A stretch of 64,000 nt of DNA from Pseudoalteromonas phenolica (GCF_005876835.1 NZ_PPSW01000017.1:40372-104371), one strand, 5' to 3'. Shown: positions 27,991-37,154, counted from the stretch's first letter. The notes: generated from the sequence alone by a model not told the origin. Numbers and translations: made by a program.

Positions 27991-28048
27991 ACTGTACTAT
28001 TGACGAAGTAGTACACTCGAACTACTGTACTACTACAGATAGTACAGT
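27991..28048. promoter_or_regulatory. Nested palindromic operator of YtrA-type operon
   Basis: Two inverted repeats share one centre. The outer arms are ACTGTACTAT (27991-28000) and ATAGTACAGT (28039-28048); the inner arms are AGTAGTAC (28007-28014) and GTACTACT (28027-28034). All arms contain AGTAC or GTACT. The block ends 13 bp before the start codon of the GntR-type gene, so it is placed to block transcription or translation start, as expected for autoregulation by a dimeric YtrA-family repressor. Confidence 0.75.
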
Positions 28049-28061
28049 AAATAATTAGCTA

Positions 28062-28475
28062 ATGACAAAAACTACTGCACTGGCGATACAAATTGTGACC
28101 GGGGACGCTCGGCCGATTTTTCGTCAAATTGTCGATGGCATTCGAAAAGAGATTGCCAGCGGAACATTACCAACAGGAAGTAAGTTACCCAGTGTGCGTG
28201 GCTTGGCAATGCAATTGACCATTAACGCAAATACGGTAGCCAAAGCCTACAACGAATTAACTGACCTTGGCTTAGTCGAATCAAAGAAGGGTTTAGGCCT
28301 TTTTGTGACTCAGCAACAGTGCACTTTATCTGAGGAAGAGCGAACGCAAAAGCTTGAGCAAGCTACCGATGATTTCATAAATGAGATCATCAGCTTAGGC
28401 TTTAGTCACCGAGAGATTATTGAGCATGTACAAGGGCAATTACAGACGATTAATAAGCAGGATAAAGAGCGTTAG
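28062..28475 (+). CDS. YtrA-subfamily GntR regulator
   Basis: A 137-residue repressor with a GntR winged helix (PIFRQIVDGIRKEIASG, SVRGLAMQLTINANTVAKAYNEL, GLGLFVT) and only a short helical C-terminus of about 40 residues. That small effector region is the mark of the YtrA branch, whose genes normally control adjacent ABC transporters and answer to cell-wall antibiotics or related stress. It opens a five-gene operon and lies 13 bp behind a nested palindrome. Confidence 0.88.
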   Translation: MTKTTALAIQIVTGDARPIFRQIVDGIRKEIASGTLPTGSKLPSVRGLAMQLTINANTVAKAYNELTDLGLVESKKGLGLFVTQQQCTLSEEERTQKLEQATDDFINEIISLGFSHREIIEHVQGQLQTINKQDKER

Positions 28476-28477
28476 TT

Positions 28478-29380
28478 ATGGCTAATTACATTATCGAAAC
28501 CCGAGCACTGCATAAGCGTTTTGGAAAGAAAGTCGCGATCCAATCTCTTAATTTGAAAATAGCTCAAGGTGGCATTCATGCCGTGATTGGTGCTAATGGT
28601 GCGGGTAAAAGCACCTTATTTAGAATACTCCTAGGACTCGATGCCCCGACCTCGGGTGAGTCTTTTATCTTGGGCCATAACAGTCAGTCTTTAGAGCCTG
28701 AACACAGAGGTCGCATTGGCTATGTGAACGAAGAGCATACTCTGCCAACCTGGATGAAAGTCCATGAAGTGACCGCCATGCAGAAAAATCTTTATAAAAA
28801 CTGGCGACAAGATCTTTATGACAGTGTGATCGGTAACTTTAACGTTGAGCAGTCACAAAAAGTATCGGCGTTATCTCGCGGTGAAAGAGCCGGTCTAAAT
28901 CTCGCTATGGCCTTAGCGCAAGCGCCAGAAGTGCTGATTTTAGATGAGCCAACGCTGGGTTTAGACGTCGTTGCCAAGCAAGCGTTTTTAGAAGCTCTGA
29001 TGTTCACCCAAGCAGATATCGACACCACCATAGTGTACTGCTCGCATCAGATGGAAGAGATAGAACGTGTCGCTGAACAGTTAATCGTGATTGAAAATGG
29101 CGAGATGAAATATAACGAATGTCCTGAAAAATTCTGCGACATGGTGACGTATTGGATCTTTGATGAGGCCTTGAGTGAGTCACAACTTAGCACACTGGGT
29201 AACGTACTTTCTGCACGTATTATAGACGAACAAACCCACTTAGTTTTGGCTGACTTAGAGGCCGCAGAGGCATTAGAAAAGCTTAATGCACTTGGCATAG
29301 AAGCCGCTACGCAAGTCCCTGTTAGCTTAGATAAAGCCATCGCTTCTATCTTGGCAAAAAATCACCGAGTACCACAGTAG
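28478..29380 (+). CDS. ABC transporter ATP-binding protein
   Basis: A 300-residue ATPase two bases after the regulator stop. Walker A GANGAGKST, signature LSRGERAGL, Walker B VLILDEPTLGLD and an H-loop in CSHQMEEIE are present. The C-terminal 80 residues after the fold form an extra domain (ALSESQLSTLGN to AIASIL) common in CcmA/YtrB-type exporters. It should energise the two permeases that follow, probably as an ATPase dimer over one hetero-pair. Confidence 0.9.
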   Translation: MANYIIETRALHKRFGKKVAIQSLNLKIAQGGIHAVIGANGAGKSTLFRILLGLDAPTSGESFILGHNSQSLEPEHRGRIGYVNEEHTLPTWMKVHEVTAMQKNLYKNWRQDLYDSVIGNFNVEQSQKVSALSRGERAGLNLAMALAQAPEVLILDEPTLGLDVVAKQAFLEALMFTQADIDTTIVYCSHQMEEIERVAEQLIVIENGEMKYNECPEKFCDMVTYWIFDEALSESQLSTLGNVLSARIIDEQTHLVLADLEAAEALEKLNALGIEAATQVPVSLDKAIASILAKNHRVPQ

Positions 29381-29389
29381 GAGAGCGTG

Positions 29390-31282
29390 ATGTTTGATTT
29401 ATTCAAAAGTGAATATCAGCGCTACCAACTTTTTGCTTGGGGCATATGCCTATTGCAATTGGTGCTGTGGAGCACATTCAGCAAATTTTTCTCAGTGGTA
29501 GAGCCGCAATCTGAGTTGCATCTTTTTATTATTTTAGGTGGTGTTGCTGTTGGGGTGTTATTTGGGGTGGTGTCTGTGTCTTTACATAGAAGAAAGAACC
29601 ATTGGATCTATCTGATGCATCGACCTTTATCTAAAGGGCGAATTTATTTTGCTCTAAGTCTAGCCGGTGCATTACTGCTTTTTATTGCCTTTATTCTGCC
29701 ATTTTTAGTGAATGTGTTGATTGCAGATGTCACGACGCAGCAAGTGGTTGAAGCAAGACATTACACAAACGTTGTGCATGCATTTTTGGTCATGCTATGT
29801 GGCTATACATTGGGTCAATTTATTGCGTTGGCAAACAATAAACTCGCAATTGGCGTATTGTTCTCACTCACCTATTTGATTTTAAGACGCCAAGAAAGTG
29901 TGCTGTATTTCTTGCTGTTAGATTCAATGTTCTTACTGTTTAGCGGTTATTTAGCTTATGCTTCATTTCGCGTTAATCTTGCAGCAGAGCAAACATCTAA
30001 GCGGTTCATCGGCATTGCTGTGCTTTTTATTCAGCCTGTTGCGGTTGTGGGTTTAATATCGTTAAAAGCTTTTTATTACCATATTCCTCTGAGCTTAACT
30101 TCGCAGCAATACGACTTAGCGAAACCCCTGCACGAATTAGAAACCCAAGGGCAATTTGATTATGAATTATTACGAAAGCACACTGATCTTGAGGTAATGC
30201 AATGGCTTGCCAGAGATATCGAACAGCCACTTGGCGATACGATACAAAGGCAGCTTAAACTTGCTAAAACCAACACGTTATCGCGAGCACACTTTTATAA
30301 GCCTCAACATAAGCATGGCTTTTACTTACATACTCGACATAGTCAGTTTGCGCTAGAGACAGATACCACAAAATGGGTGTTCTCTCATTCAGAAATGCTA
30401 TTTGTCGGTATTGATAGACAAACTGGTGAACGAGTTGGCTTCTTAGGCCGCACAGGGTTTGTAGACCAAGCAAGTCAGCTGACCGAGTCTGATAAATTTG
30501 CCGATGTGGCTGTGGCAGTACAAACAAGCACTCACTATGTGCAAACCAAAAATAAGCTTTATCAAGTTGATTTTGAGAATAAACGTATCGACTTGAAACT
30601 TGCATTAACTGGTTCAGAAGAGCACTTCACCTCGACTTTAGTACCTATGTTTGATGTGATCTTTATGAGCTCAAACCAGCAAGTTTATCTATTCAATAAA
30701 GTGGAATTTGTTGACAGTCTTGGCGGCCTAGCACCAATCAAACAAGTGTCGCTAGACTTTGCACACCCTGTATCGCCTGAGTTTGTGATGGCAGAGGTGA
30801 TGGACGGTTATGTGCTCATGGTGCACGACGGCAATTTATTTGCGGCACTCAAAGCTGGTGCTCAATTAATTTACCTGCCTCATGAGGGCGACAACATCAC
30901 ACTAGTGAGCAAAGAAATGCAGCTTTCAGCGCTGCCAGATTGGTTGCATCAACAAAAGTTAATGTTCTCTCCATTGGTGTTGAATGTGGTAGATAACTTA
31001 GTGCATTCAACTTTGATGTTTAATTCTGAACCCTCAAAAGGCAAAGGTTTTATTTGGCAAAGACCGATCGATTTGAGTTTTGCATTTCTTATTATCTTTG
31101 GTTGTTTGCTTTCAGTTGCTGCAATCTTCTATCTTGGCAAAAAAGCCCAATTAGACAATAAAACGCATAAGTTTTGGTTATTGATTGCGCTCGTCACAGG
31201 CCCAACTGCGCTGATTGCATTCTTGATACTGATGCCATGGCCGAAATTACAAGGATTAATTAAAAGGGAGTCAGTCGCATGA
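29390..31282 (+). CDS. ABC permease with large extracytoplasmic domain, first paralogue
   Basis: I start at the ATG at 29390, next to a GTG at 29387. The 630-residue product has about seven hydrophobic helices in residues 14-228, a soluble beta-rich domain (about 230-560) with repeating strand-turn units such as VGIDRQTGERVGF and VLMVHDGNLFAAL, and two C-terminal helices. The cytosolic loop RRKNHWIYLMHRP is nearly the same in the next gene. I do not recognise the soluble domain; the strand pattern suggests a propeller-like fold. Its stop overlaps the next start by four bases. Confidence 0.75.
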   Translation: MFDLFKSEYQRYQLFAWGICLLQLVLWSTFSKFFSVVEPQSELHLFIILGGVAVGVLFGVVSVSLHRRKNHWIYLMHRPLSKGRIYFALSLAGALLLFIAFILPFLVNVLIADVTTQQVVEARHYTNVVHAFLVMLCGYTLGQFIALANNKLAIGVLFSLTYLILRRQESVLYFLLLDSMFLLFSGYLAYASFRVNLAAEQTSKRFIGIAVLFIQPVAVVGLISLKAFYYHIPLSLTSQQYDLAKPLHELETQGQFDYELLRKHTDLEVMQWLARDIEQPLGDTIQRQLKLAKTNTLSRAHFYKPQHKHGFYLHTRHSQFALETDTTKWVFSHSEMLFVGIDRQTGERVGFLGRTGFVDQASQLTESDKFADVAVAVQTSTHYVQTKNKLYQVDFENKRIDLKLALTGSEEHFTSTLVPMFDVIFMSSNQQVYLFNKVEFVDSLGGLAPIKQVSLDFAHPVSPEFVMAEVMDGYVLMVHDGNLFAALKAGAQLIYLPHEGDNITLVSKEMQLSALPDWLHQQKLMFSPLVLNVVDNLVHSTLMFNSEPSKGKGFIWQRPIDLSFAFLIIFGCLLSVAAIFYLGKKAQLDNKTHKFWLLIALVTGPTALIAFLILMPWPKLQGLIKRESVA

Positions 31283-33186
31283 GGGATTTATTCTTATCTG
31301 AGCTTAATCGATATAAAGTGTATGCCAAAACGGCGGCATTTATATTTCTAGCTTTACTGGCTTATTTATCGAGTCAGGGCGATCTTATGGCTGGCCGAGG
31401 CATGTTCAGCACTGTGCTGAGTGGCCTTGCGATAATACTGCCTTTGATCTTTTCTGTGACGCAATTTTTATTACATAAAAGGAAGAACCATTGGGCGTAT
31501 CTGATGCACCGCCCATTAGCTGAGCAAATCATTTTCAAAGCGTTGATCGCAGCAGGGTTAAGCATTGTGATGATGGTCCTCGTAGTACCATTACTGTTTA
31601 TGCTCGTTGTGTTAGACAGTGCGTCACTTGAGCTCATTGAGTTTAGGCATTACCTGTATGTGGGCCACGTAGCACTTATTGCAATATTTGCGTATTTCAC
31701 CGGTGTATATATTGCGCTTTCGGCAAATAAAGGGGCATTACTGATTCTTGGCATGCTGCTCTTTGTGCTCAATAGCACGCCAAATTCGCCGTTTCTTGTG
31801 TTGTTTGTTGACTTGATAATGGTTGCTCTTGTGTATTTTTTAGCAAGAGCAGCCTTCAAATTGAATGTCAGTCAACACGATACTCGCATGAGTCGCCAAT
31901 TTATCGCAGCTATACTCATGGGGCCTGCTTTGGGTGCCATTTTAATGTCGACTCAGGCTCTGTTTTACCATATTCCGGTTACGCTATTTTCGACCCATCC
32001 TGACCGTTTTGAAAAAGCCGACATACCCGAGTATTACGCTTCAATGTGGGGGCCAGATGCCAAAGCGGTTCTAGATAGAATTTTACCTGCTGATGAAACA
32101 CAGTGGCGAGCACATTTGCTACCGAATTTAGAGGGTGTCAGCACATTATTTATGAGCACACATCCTACTTCATTCGATACTTTGAACCAGTTGATGCATC
32201 AAGATCAGCAACAAAGATACATAGACATGAAAACCCTAACTAAGTGGCAGTTTTCACATCAATATCAAGTATTTTTCGGTTATGACTTGGTTAGCAAAAA
32301 CCTCAAACATGTCATTGATCAAAATGGTTTTCATGCTGTTACATCAATTGATGACATACAAAACCTAGAGGCATTTGCTCATCCGCCAAGATTGATCGCA
32401 GGTCGTTTTATCCAAACACCTAATACGCTTTACGTACTTGATTTTGAAGAGCAGTACATGGAAATAAAGTTTCAAACGCAAGACGGTGAATACTTTTATG
32501 GGCCTTTTGAAACTGAACGCGATGGTGAACTTGTCTCTATGGCCACAAATCAAAGAGCATTGGTATTCGAAAAGCGTGATTTCTTTGCCTTGAATACCAG
32601 CAGTGCACCGCTTTTCTCTGTTGCGTATCCTGAGCAAGCCTTTGGCAGAATGTATACGCAGTTTTATATGTTACCTGATGGAGCGTTATTTCTATTCCAT
32701 GGTCGCTCTTACTTTGGCTTCCAAAAACCGGGTGTGTCTGTGGTGTTTGCTGACTATGCAGGCGAAGTGACGCAGGTAACTTCAAAGCAATATATTGCAC
32801 ATAGACCTTTACCTAAGTTTGTGGCCGAGCAAGAGTTTTGGCAGTCGCCGATTTTCTTTGCCACCGTATTTGAATCAGCCAATGAGGCGTTAAACAGCAA
32901 TGATCAAAGTATTGGCGCTGTATTTAATGACACTATTTCGAGAACAAGGTCAGCTCAAGTTATGGCATATGCCATAGGGTTTACTTTATTCAGTATGGCT
33001 TTGGTTTATCTGCTGGCAAGACGAGCACAATTAAGCACACAGCAACAACTGTTCTGGGTGGGTATGGCTCTATTCATGAGCTTAATTGGCGTGGCTTGTT
33101 TTATGTTGTTGACCCCATGGCTTAGCAACATAAGAGGCGCGAAAATCAAAGTCTCATCAACTTCTTCTAACGCAACCCTAAATTAA
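31279..33186 (+). CDS. ABC permease with large extracytoplasmic domain, second paralogue
   Basis: A 635-residue protein with the same plan as the previous gene: N-terminal helices, a conserved loop KRKNHWAYLMHRPL, a soluble beta-rich domain from about 235 to 570, and two C-terminal helices. The pair is clearly a diverged duplication and likely forms a hetero-dimer. The ATGA overlap with the preceding gene indicates coupled translation. Function is inferred from the ATPase and the peptidase in the operon: export or removal of a peptide-like compound. Confidence 0.75.
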   Translation: MRDLFLSELNRYKVYAKTAAFIFLALLAYLSSQGDLMAGRGMFSTVLSGLAIILPLIFSVTQFLLHKRKNHWAYLMHRPLAEQIIFKALIAAGLSIVMMVLVVPLLFMLVVLDSASLELIEFRHYLYVGHVALIAIFAYFTGVYIALSANKGALLILGMLLFVLNSTPNSPFLVLFVDLIMVALVYFLARAAFKLNVSQHDTRMSRQFIAAILMGPALGAILMSTQALFYHIPVTLFSTHPDRFEKADIPEYYASMWGPDAKAVLDRILPADETQWRAHLLPNLEGVSTLFMSTHPTSFDTLNQLMHQDQQQRYIDMKTLTKWQFSHQYQVFFGYDLVSKNLKHVIDQNGFHAVTSIDDIQNLEAFAHPPRLIAGRFIQTPNTLYVLDFEEQYMEIKFQTQDGEYFYGPFETERDGELVSMATNQRALVFEKRDFFALNTSSAPLFSVAYPEQAFGRMYTQFYMLPDGALFLFHGRSYFGFQKPGVSVVFADYAGEVTQVTSKQYIAHRPLPKFVAEQEFWQSPIFFATVFESANEALNSNDQSIGAVFNDTISRTRSAQVMAYAIGFTLFSMALVYLLARRAQLSTQQQLFWVGMALFMSLIGVACFMLLTPWLSNIRGAKIKVSSTSSNATLN

Positions 33187-33191
33187 CCAAG

Positions 33192-33211
33192 TGATGCGCT
33201 TCGGCGCATCA
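33192..33211 (+). other. Stem-loop with UUCG tetraloop inside operon
   Basis: TGATGCGC (33192-33199), loop TTCG, and GCGCATCA (33204-33211) make an eight-base-pair hairpin with the very stable UUCG loop. It has no T-run, so it is probably an RNA stability or processing element between the second permease and the peptidase, not a terminator. Confidence 0.75.
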
Positions 33212-33229
33212 ACAACCAGGTAGTGAATA

Positions 33230-35353
33230 ATGAATATGACTGACATTTTCAGTGGTACGCTTCGTTGCGCGCTGATTTTATGGGTAATGTGCACAAGCTC
33301 TGCCAAAGCTGAGTTTTTAACCGATCTCAGTGAGGTCAAACAACGTGTGCAACAAAAAAACCGTGCGCCGCTTCAACCGGCAGTGCACTTTTTACAAAGT
33401 GAGCGTATACAGGCAGTGACCCTATCACCCCATGCCGATTATGTTTTGTATCTCAGTAGTGAAGAAAAAGCGGGTATAAAACGCTGGTCGCTTAATCAAT
33501 ATACCCTTGCAGAACATAAAACCACTAAGCTTTTTACTCTCAGAAAGCGCCCATCATTTGAAGTCTCTAAAGACGGCTCAGTAGTGTTTGTGAGAGTCGG
33601 CGAGCAGCTTTCAGTGTTGCCATTAAAGCACAAAGCCAAGCTGAAAAGGTTGGCCAAAATTGATTGGAAAAAGAAAGAGCGATTTTTGGGAGTAGACCCA
33701 AGTCAGCCTGCCAGCTTTTTAGTTAAAAAGTGGCGTACCAACGAGCGCATCTTTGAAATATTGAGCATTGCAGCTTCAGGCAAAGCGCGTGTGATTTGGC
33801 AGACAACACTGCCTTTTTCACAGCTATTAGTAAACGCGAACACGGGTAACGCGGCTTTTATCAAGCAAGTGAATACCGCTGAAGGCAATCGCGGAGAGCG
33901 TTTTATTCAGCAAGTTCAGCCTGATGGGTCTTTAAAACGGACCTTTACCTGCCAATGGGATGATAAGTGCCAAATTCAGGGTTTTAACGACAAATCACAG
34001 CAGTTACTGATTAAAACCAGTCATGATGCAGAGTTTAAAAGACTGGCTTGGTTTGATTTAAAAACACAGACGTTGCTCGATGTTGCAGCGCAACCACAGC
34101 AAGCCTTCGACTTGGTGTCAGCGACATTGGGCGAAGACGAGAATGGCTCGCTCACTCCAAGCTCCTATTTATATGAAGGAGCCAAAACGCAGCAATTAAG
34201 CCGCCACCCTCTAGTGGCTAAACACTTAACACATATTCGTGAATATCTCGAAGGTAAAGCATTCACGTATGCGTTACCCGCGAGTATTAATGCCTATCAA
34301 ACCAAACCTTGGTTGATAAGCTTGCAAGAGAATAGCCCAACAACCCAGTATTACATTTATCAGCCACAGCAACAGACTTTGCAACGCATTTTGTATGAAC
34401 AAACAAACGCATTACAACCAAACGATGAAGCAATGAAAGATGCTTGGATATCTGAAAAAGTGCCGGTGCAATATCAAAGTCGTGATGGATTTAATCTCTA
34501 TGGCTACCTAACGCTGCCAAATGGTGTTGCGTTATCTGATGCCCCTTTAGTTGTTAAAGCACATGGCGGCCCTTTCTCACAAGTGAAATGGGGTTTTGAC
34601 AGACAAACACAGTTATTGGCGAATAGAGGCTACATTGTGTTTGAACCCAACTTCAGAGCCTCAACAGGTTATGGTAAAGGGTATGAAAAAGGGGCTAATA
34701 AACAATTCGGACTTGGTATTGCCCACAACGATATCATTGATGGCACGCATTTCATTTTATCTCAAGGGATCGGTAACAAAGACAAACTCGCCATCATAGG
34801 CCACAGTTTTGGTGGCTTTAGCAGCCTGACTGCACTGACTTTTGAAGCCAAACTGTTCAAGGTGGGTTTTGCAGGTGCACCGGGTTTAGACATAGGCCGC
34901 TCAGCGCGTTTGTATTATCGCTTTGCCGAGAAGGTGCGGGGGCAATTTAGTGATTATTACTTTAGACAAATGATCGTGGATTGGGATGACAAAGCGGCTA
35001 AAGCACAGCTTACTGCAAATTCACCCAGCGCTCACCCTGACAAAATTCAAAGCCCTGTATTTGTGTGGGCAGGTCGCGGAGATAGAAAAATCTTCATCAA
35101 TGATGTCAACGACTATGTATTGAGACTGCAAGAAGCAAACAAAGCGGTGAGTTATTTTGTTGACCCTAGTGCACTGCACTCCCCCACATCAAAGCAAGGT
35201 GTATTGGCGTATAGCTATTTGCTTGAAAGAGTATTAGCCAAATATCTAGATGGACAATATCTACCGCTAGACCAAGACAAAGACAAGCGTCTGATCCGCT
35301 TTATTAAAAAGCATATGGAAATTGATAAGCTCGCTTTATCGGATGAGCTTTAA
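33230..35353 (+). CDS. S9-family prolyl oligopeptidase-like serine peptidase
   Basis: A 707-residue exported peptidase with a signal peptide (about 10-28), a propeller domain (about 60-400) and a C-terminal alpha/beta hydrolase. The catalytic triad is read as S526 in GHSFGG, D618 in GRGDRK and H650 in ALHSP. The substrate-lid entry KAHGGPFS is typical of the acylaminoacyl-peptidase branch. It is the last gene of the YtrA-type ABC operon, separated by 43 bp with a UUCG hairpin. A role in cutting or trimming a peptide handled by the transporter is inferred. Confidence 0.88.
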   Translation: MNMTDIFSGTLRCALILWVMCTSSAKAEFLTDLSEVKQRVQQKNRAPLQPAVHFLQSERIQAVTLSPHADYVLYLSSEEKAGIKRWSLNQYTLAEHKTTKLFTLRKRPSFEVSKDGSVVFVRVGEQLSVLPLKHKAKLKRLAKIDWKKKERFLGVDPSQPASFLVKKWRTNERIFEILSIAASGKARVIWQTTLPFSQLLVNANTGNAAFIKQVNTAEGNRGERFIQQVQPDGSLKRTFTCQWDDKCQIQGFNDKSQQLLIKTSHDAEFKRLAWFDLKTQTLLDVAAQPQQAFDLVSATLGEDENGSLTPSSYLYEGAKTQQLSRHPLVAKHLTHIREYLEGKAFTYALPASINAYQTKPWLISLQENSPTTQYYIYQPQQQTLQRILYEQTNALQPNDEAMKDAWISEKVPVQYQSRDGFNLYGYLTLPNGVALSDAPLVVKAHGGPFSQVKWGFDRQTQLLANRGYIVFEPNFRASTGYGKGYEKGANKQFGLGIAHNDIIDGTHFILSQGIGNKDKLAIIGHSFGGFSSLTALTFEAKLFKVGFAGAPGLDIGRSARLYYRFAEKVRGQFSDYYFRQMIVDWDDKAAKAQLTANSPSAHPDKIQSPVFVWAGRGDRKIFINDVNDYVLRLQEANKAVSYFVDPSALHSPTSKQGVLAYSYLLERVLAKYLDGQYLPLDQDKDKRLIRFIKKHMEIDKLALSDEL

Positions 35354-35374
35354 ATAAGCAGCGTAAACTTAAGC

Positions 35375-35418
35375 GATAAATACCGAGTGACAGAACATAA
35401 AGCTACTCGGTATTTATC
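35375..35418. terminator. Bidirectional terminator after the peptidase gene
   Basis: A perfect 14-bp stem, GATAAATACCGAGT (35375-35388) with ACTCGGTATTTATC (35405-35418), loop of 16. It separates the plus-strand peptidase gene from the minus-strand small gene at 35438. Confidence 0.7.
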
Positions 35419-35437
35419 TAAATCAATCAACTTTGAG

Positions 35438-35572
35438 CTAGGTTGAAAAAAGGCTTACTTGATCTGTTTGAGCAAGACTGGGTGAAACTGTGTTGTTTGA
35501 GTGTTCGTTTGCATAAGCTGTGTTAAAACCAACCAGAAAGAGTGAAGCAAATAAGTGAGCGCGCTTAAACAT
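35438..35572 (-). CDS. Small secreted peptide (44 residues)
   Basis: This frame is too short for normal gene finding. ATG at 35572 is preceded by AAGGA with an ideal spacing. The product has a clean signal peptide: basic start MFKR, hydrophobic LFASLFLVGF, and an AYA cleavage motif at 19-21. The mature part is about 23 residues, polar (NEHSNNTVSPSL...), ending SLFST, with no cysteine. It has its own terminator downstream. No family recognised. Codon use and gene signals are convincing though expression is unproven. Confidence 0.6.
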   Translation of the reverse strand: MFKRAHLFASLFLVGFNTAYANEHSNNTVSPSLAQTDQVSLFST

Positions 35573-35725
35573 CTAATTCCTTGAATTTTAGACCTATTGG
35601 CATAAATTCACACAGATTTTAGTTGCTTGCAAGAGTAATTATTCTAGTCGCGCTTTGAATAAGGGGACTGATGTAAAAATAATCTAAGAAAGCTCGCTCA
35701 ATCGAATTGCGGGTATTTTACTGGT

Positions 35726-35746
35726 AAACCGTCACTTTGACGGTTT
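35726..35746. promoter_or_regulatory. Palindrome upstream of yjeH-like gene
   Basis: AAACCGTCA (35726-35734) and TGACGGTTT (35738-35746) are perfect inverted arms around CTT. The site lies 86 bp before the start of the transporter gene. It could bind a regulator or fold in the leader; no terminator T-run follows. The rest of 35573-35831 shows nothing else. Confidence 0.5.
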
Positions 35747-35831
35747 GATGTGCTGAATGTGGGTGAAATTGCGCAGAATGCAATGAACAACATTTATATA
35801 CTAGCCCCATAATAACAAGGGGTAACGAGAA

Positions 35832-37085
35832 ATGAAAACAGATAAACAAGGTATCGGGCGCTGGCAAGGGGCGGGCATGATGGCCACCACTTTGTTGGGT
35901 ACTGGAGTATTTATATTGCCACAATTAACCGTGGCACAAGCAGGGTTTAGTGCGCTCTATGCTTGGATACTTTTAACCGTGGCTATTGTGCCGGTGACGC
36001 TAATTTTTGGTAAATTGGCCGCGCGATTTGCCCATGCAGCAGGACCAGCGTATTTTGTCGAAAAAGCATTTGGCAAGGTTGCAGGCCGAGTGATTGGCTT
36101 AATGTTTATGTGTGTGGTGCCAATTGGCGCACCTGCAGCCATTGTTATGACCTTTATGTTTGTGCAGCAAATTGTGCCATTTCAAGGGCAAGCGTTACTC
36201 TTGGGCCAGCTCTCTACCTTATTGTTTTTATGGCTAATTAATTTACGCGGCATTCAAGTGTCGGCCAAATTGCAATTTGCGCTTACGCTGATTATTTTAG
36301 CTTTGGTGATCTTATTATTTGGTAAAAGTAACCCAACTGAGGGCAGTTTTAACACCAGCTCATTCGATACCTATGCCATGCTTGGCGCTGCGGGTATCGC
36401 ATTTTGGAGCTTCTTAGGTGTCGAGGCAATGTCACACCTGTCAGATGATTTCAGAAACCCAGAAAAAGACATGATCCCAGCGATGCTCATCGGCACAGTA
36501 TTAGTTGGCGCTGTGTATGTGGCCTGTACCTTATTAGTCATCGCCTATCCGAACAATGAATCACTCAGCATGGTTGGACTGTTCAATGCGTTCTTCGGCG
36601 AATTATTCGGTCACAACGGCCATTATATTATCGGTGTATTAGGCGTCGCTGGTGGACTGGCAACCGTTAATGTATATACCGCAAGCCTTGCACGATTGAT
36701 CTGTAGCTTCGCAGAGCAGGGCGTATTACCAAGCTATTTGGCAAAACGTAATGAATTCAATGTGCCATTAAGCGCGCTAACCACGCTCATGCTGGTAATA
36801 GCGCTAGTTTTAATCGTCACATTTTATAGCCAACAAGACCTAGAAGACTTAATTAACTGGGTGAACGGTGTGTTTGTTGTGATTTACGCCGCGGCCATGT
36901 TAGCGGCATGGCGATTACTGAGTGTGAAAAACCGCCCAATGATTTTACTCGGTTTAGGGTTTTGCATAGCACTCGCCATCGGCATAGGTGCACATATGAT
37001 CTATGCATTCATTCTAATGGCCGTGATCACCCCATTTGTAATGCTGCAAAAACGAAAGCAGCTCACCAAAATGAGTAATGCTTAG
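35832..37085 (+). CDS. yjeH: YjeH-like amino acid exporter (APC superfamily)
   Basis: A 417-residue transporter with about 12 membrane helices. The first helix pattern GAGMMATTLLGTGVFILP and the VVPIGAPAA region resemble E. coli YjeH, which exports methionine and branched-chain amino acids by proton antiport. AAGGGG stands just before the start. A strong hairpin follows the stop. It is monocistronic; the substrate is by resemblance. Confidence 0.82.
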   Translation: MKTDKQGIGRWQGAGMMATTLLGTGVFILPQLTVAQAGFSALYAWILLTVAIVPVTLIFGKLAARFAHAAGPAYFVEKAFGKVAGRVIGLMFMCVVPIGAPAAIVMTFMFVQQIVPFQGQALLLGQLSTLLFLWLINLRGIQVSAKLQFALTLIILALVILLFGKSNPTEGSFNTSSFDTYAMLGAAGIAFWSFLGVEAMSHLSDDFRNPEKDMIPAMLIGTVLVGAVYVACTLLVIAYPNNESLSMVGLFNAFFGELFGHNGHYIIGVLGVAGGLATVNVYTASLARLICSFAEQGVLPSYLAKRNEFNVPLSALTTLMLVIALVLIVTFYSQQDLEDLINWVNGVFVVIYAAAMLAAWRLLSVKNRPMILLGLGFCIALAIGIGAHMIYAFILMAVITPFVMLQKRKQLTKMSNA

Positions 37086-37121
37086 CGTTGGGTTTAATTG
37101 TTTAGTGATTTTTAAATCGAC

Positions 37122-37154
37122 AAAGGCATGAGATGGGAGCTTCATGCCTTTTTG
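37122..37154 (+). terminator. Terminator after yjeH-like gene
   Basis: AAAGGCATGA (37122-37131) pairs with TCATGCCTTT (37142-37151), loop of ten, followed by TTG. Located 37 bp after the stop. Confidence 0.8.
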
